A stretch of DNA of 14,201 nt from OFTM382 sp964448185. Its GTDB lineage: Bacteria; Planctomycetota; Phycisphaerae; Phycisphaerales; UBA1924. Where the stretch lies: assembly GCA_964448185.1 (NCBI GenBank), contig CAYUVO010000064.1, positions 1-14,201 on the forward strand. Direction: 5' to 3'. The position numbers and the translations under genes are program-made. The notes beneath the pieces are model-generated. The model searched no databases, had not been told where the DNA came from, and was given only the letters and a program-made list of their open reading frames with translations. This document shows positions 12,959-14,201 of the stretch, piece after piece (position 1 is the stretch's first letter; every line of letters starts with the position of its first letter).

Positions 12959-14201
12959 TTAGCGATCCAACTCGGCGGCGACGACGTTGAGCGAGCCGAG
13001 AATTGCTACCACGTCTGCGAGCATGTGGCCTTCGGTGAGCTTGGCCATCGTCGAGTAGTTGATAAAGCTCGGCGGCCGCGTCCGCACGCGCCAAGGCCGG
13101 GGCGATCCATCGCTGACGATGTAATACCCGAGCTCGCCGTTGGCGGTTTCGTGGCAGCCATACGCCTCGGCGACCGGGGGTGTCCAGCCACGGTTTGACA
13201 TGATGAGCTCGAAGTGCTGGATGAGTCCTTCGATGGAGCCGTAGACCTCGTTCTTGGAGGGCTTGACCATCTTGCCATCAGCGAAGGTGTCGATGGGTCC
13301 TTGGGGGATGCAGTCGATGAGCTGGTCGATGATGCGGACGGATTGGCGGACTTCTTCTGCGCGCACAAGGAACCGTGAATAGACGTCGCCCTCGGAGGCA
13401 AGGGGCACCGCGAACTTGACGGCGGAAGCGCCTTGGCCGTCCCAGTTGTCCGCGTAGCACAGGTACGGGGCGTCCTTGCGGAGATCGCGCCGGACGCCCG
13501 AGGCGCGGGCGAGCGGCCCGCTGAGCGAGTAGGCGATGGCTTCGTCGTGGCTGATGGCGCCGACGCCGCGTGTGCGGTCGATGAAGATGCGGTTGCGTTC
13601 GACGAGGCCCGTGAGATCTTTGATGGCTTGTGAGAGGTCTTCGTGGAGGAACTTCTTGACCATGCGTTTGAAGACTTCTTCATCGGGCAGGTCGCGCATG
13701 GCTCCGCCTACGCGGGTCCAGTCGGGGTGGTATCGCTGACCCGAGATGTAGTCGCAGATGTCGTAGATTTTCTCGCGTGGATTGAAGCCGTAGAGGAACC
13801 CGGTGAAGGCTCCGAGGTCGAGGGCTGCTGCGCCCAGGCACAGCAGGTGGTCCTGAATGCGACCGAGCTCGGCCATGATGGTCCGCAAGACCTTGCAACG
13901 GGGAGTGAGGTCGATGTCGAAGAGCTTCTCGACGCAGTGATGCCAACAGATGTCGTTGGAGATCGGCGAGAGGTAGTTCATCCGGCTGACGATGGTGACG
14001 TACTGGTTGTAGTCGAGGTGTTCGCCGAGCTTCTCGAATCCTGAGTGGAGGTATCCGATGTGGGGGGTGCATCGCGCGATGCGTTCGCCGTCGAGTTCGA
14101 GAACGAGTCGAAGGGTCGTGTGGGTCGCGGGGTGCTGGGGGCCGAAGTTGAGGACCCAGCGGTCGCCGGTATCGACGTGCTTGCTGAGGTAGTCGGTGGT
14201 C
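12959..14201 (-). CDS. nuoD: NADH-quinone oxidoreductase subunit D (49 kDa), 5' end outside window
   Basis: The reading frame is open to the right edge, giving about 413 residues; family length is near 400, so only a few N-terminal codons are missing. NuoD lines the quinone cavity of Complex I. Visible marks are GPQHPATHTTLRLVLELDGE, GYLHSGFEKLGEH, YVTIVSRMNYLSP, the AELGRIQDHLLCLGA helix, GFLYGFNPREKIYD, RTRGVGAISHDEA, ANGELGYYIVSDGS and a C-terminal end at DVVAILGSLNVVAAELDR. The His of PQHPATH and the Tyr of DICDYISG-type regions are in the quinone-site neighbourhood. In place of the proteobacterial YLHRGTEK it has YLHSGFEK. An internal ATG at 13981 is not the start, since conserved sequence continues upstream. 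nuoE is not adjacent but 3.8 kb further along the same strand. Confidence 0.97.
   Translation of the reverse strand, partial: TTDYLSKHVDTGDRWVLNFGPQHPATHTTLRLVLELDGERIARCTPHIGYLHSGFEKLGEHLDYNQYVTIVSRMNYLSPISNDICWHHCVEKLFDIDLTPRCKVLRTIMAELGRIQDHLLCLGAAALDLGAFTGFLYGFNPREKIYDICDYISGQRYHPDWTRVGGAMRDLPDEEVFKRMVKKFLHEDLSQAIKDLTGLVERNRIFIDRTRGVGAISHDEAIAYSLSGPLARASGVRRDLRKDAPYLCYADNWDGQGASAVKFAVPLASEGDVYSRFLVRAEEVRQSVRIIDQLIDCIPQGPIDTFADGKMVKPSKNEVYGSIEGLIQHFELIMSNRGWTPPVAEAYGCHETANGELGYYIVSDGSPRPWRVRTRPPSFINYSTMAKLTEGHMLADVVAILGSLNVVAAELDR

Overview
The window looks like chromosome from a planctomycete of the Phycisphaerae/Phycisphaerales type. This is an inference from three things: high-GC coding sequence, a secreted protein ending in two dockerin-like CPGD...DG.V.FGDFLALL...GPCP units (a C-terminal signature I associate with that group), and the subtypes of CysRS and NuoD/NuoE. 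It reads as one continuous chromosomal stretch. No rRNA, tRNA, CRISPR array or insertion sequence was found.

Layout. At 88-1161 (+) lie the ribosomal protein genes rplM and rpsI. A membrane-anchored protein of unknown function (1352-2149, +) converges on cysS (2167-3822, -). Next on the minus strand is ybeY overlapping a CorC/HlyC-type CBS transporter gene by ATGA (5746-3870). An AIM24-family gene (6114-6911, +) has a good sigma70-like promoter. From 6912 to about 7915 there is a less GC-rich patch with fragments and small genes: a dockerin-like tail out of frame with its upstream reading frame, an unrecognised 104-codon ORF, an 82-residue helical protein, and just upstream a short open frame that looks like the tail of a lost protein. 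A lipoprotein gene, a small protein gene and nuoE follow (9197-7916, all -). Then come the secreted dockerin-like protein (9335-10261, +), a second lipoprotein (10703-10269, -), a DUF6065-family gene (10770-11567, +) and a coupled pair of unknown genes (11650-12914, +). The window ends inside nuoD (12959 to the right edge, -), of which only a few N-terminal codons are missing.

Functional links. NuoD and NuoE belong to the same NADH:quinone oxidoreductase, yet about 3.8 kb of unrelated genes on both strands lies between them. The two lipoproteins on either side of nuoE share a weak common layout and may be related. RplM/RpsI, CysRS and YbeY are translation and ribosome-maturation functions.

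Transcription signals. Four starts (1352, 3822, 10703, 10770) are preceded by a TANNNT box only 5-6 nt upstream of the start codon, the arrangement expected for leaderless mRNAs. Other genes carry ordinary Shine-Dalgarno sites (rplM, AIM24, both the 8395 lipoprotein and the 9335 secreted protein). No complete undescribed system is demonstrable. The best candidates for something uncharacterised are the coupled 11650/12471 gene pair and the remnant region at 6912-7915.
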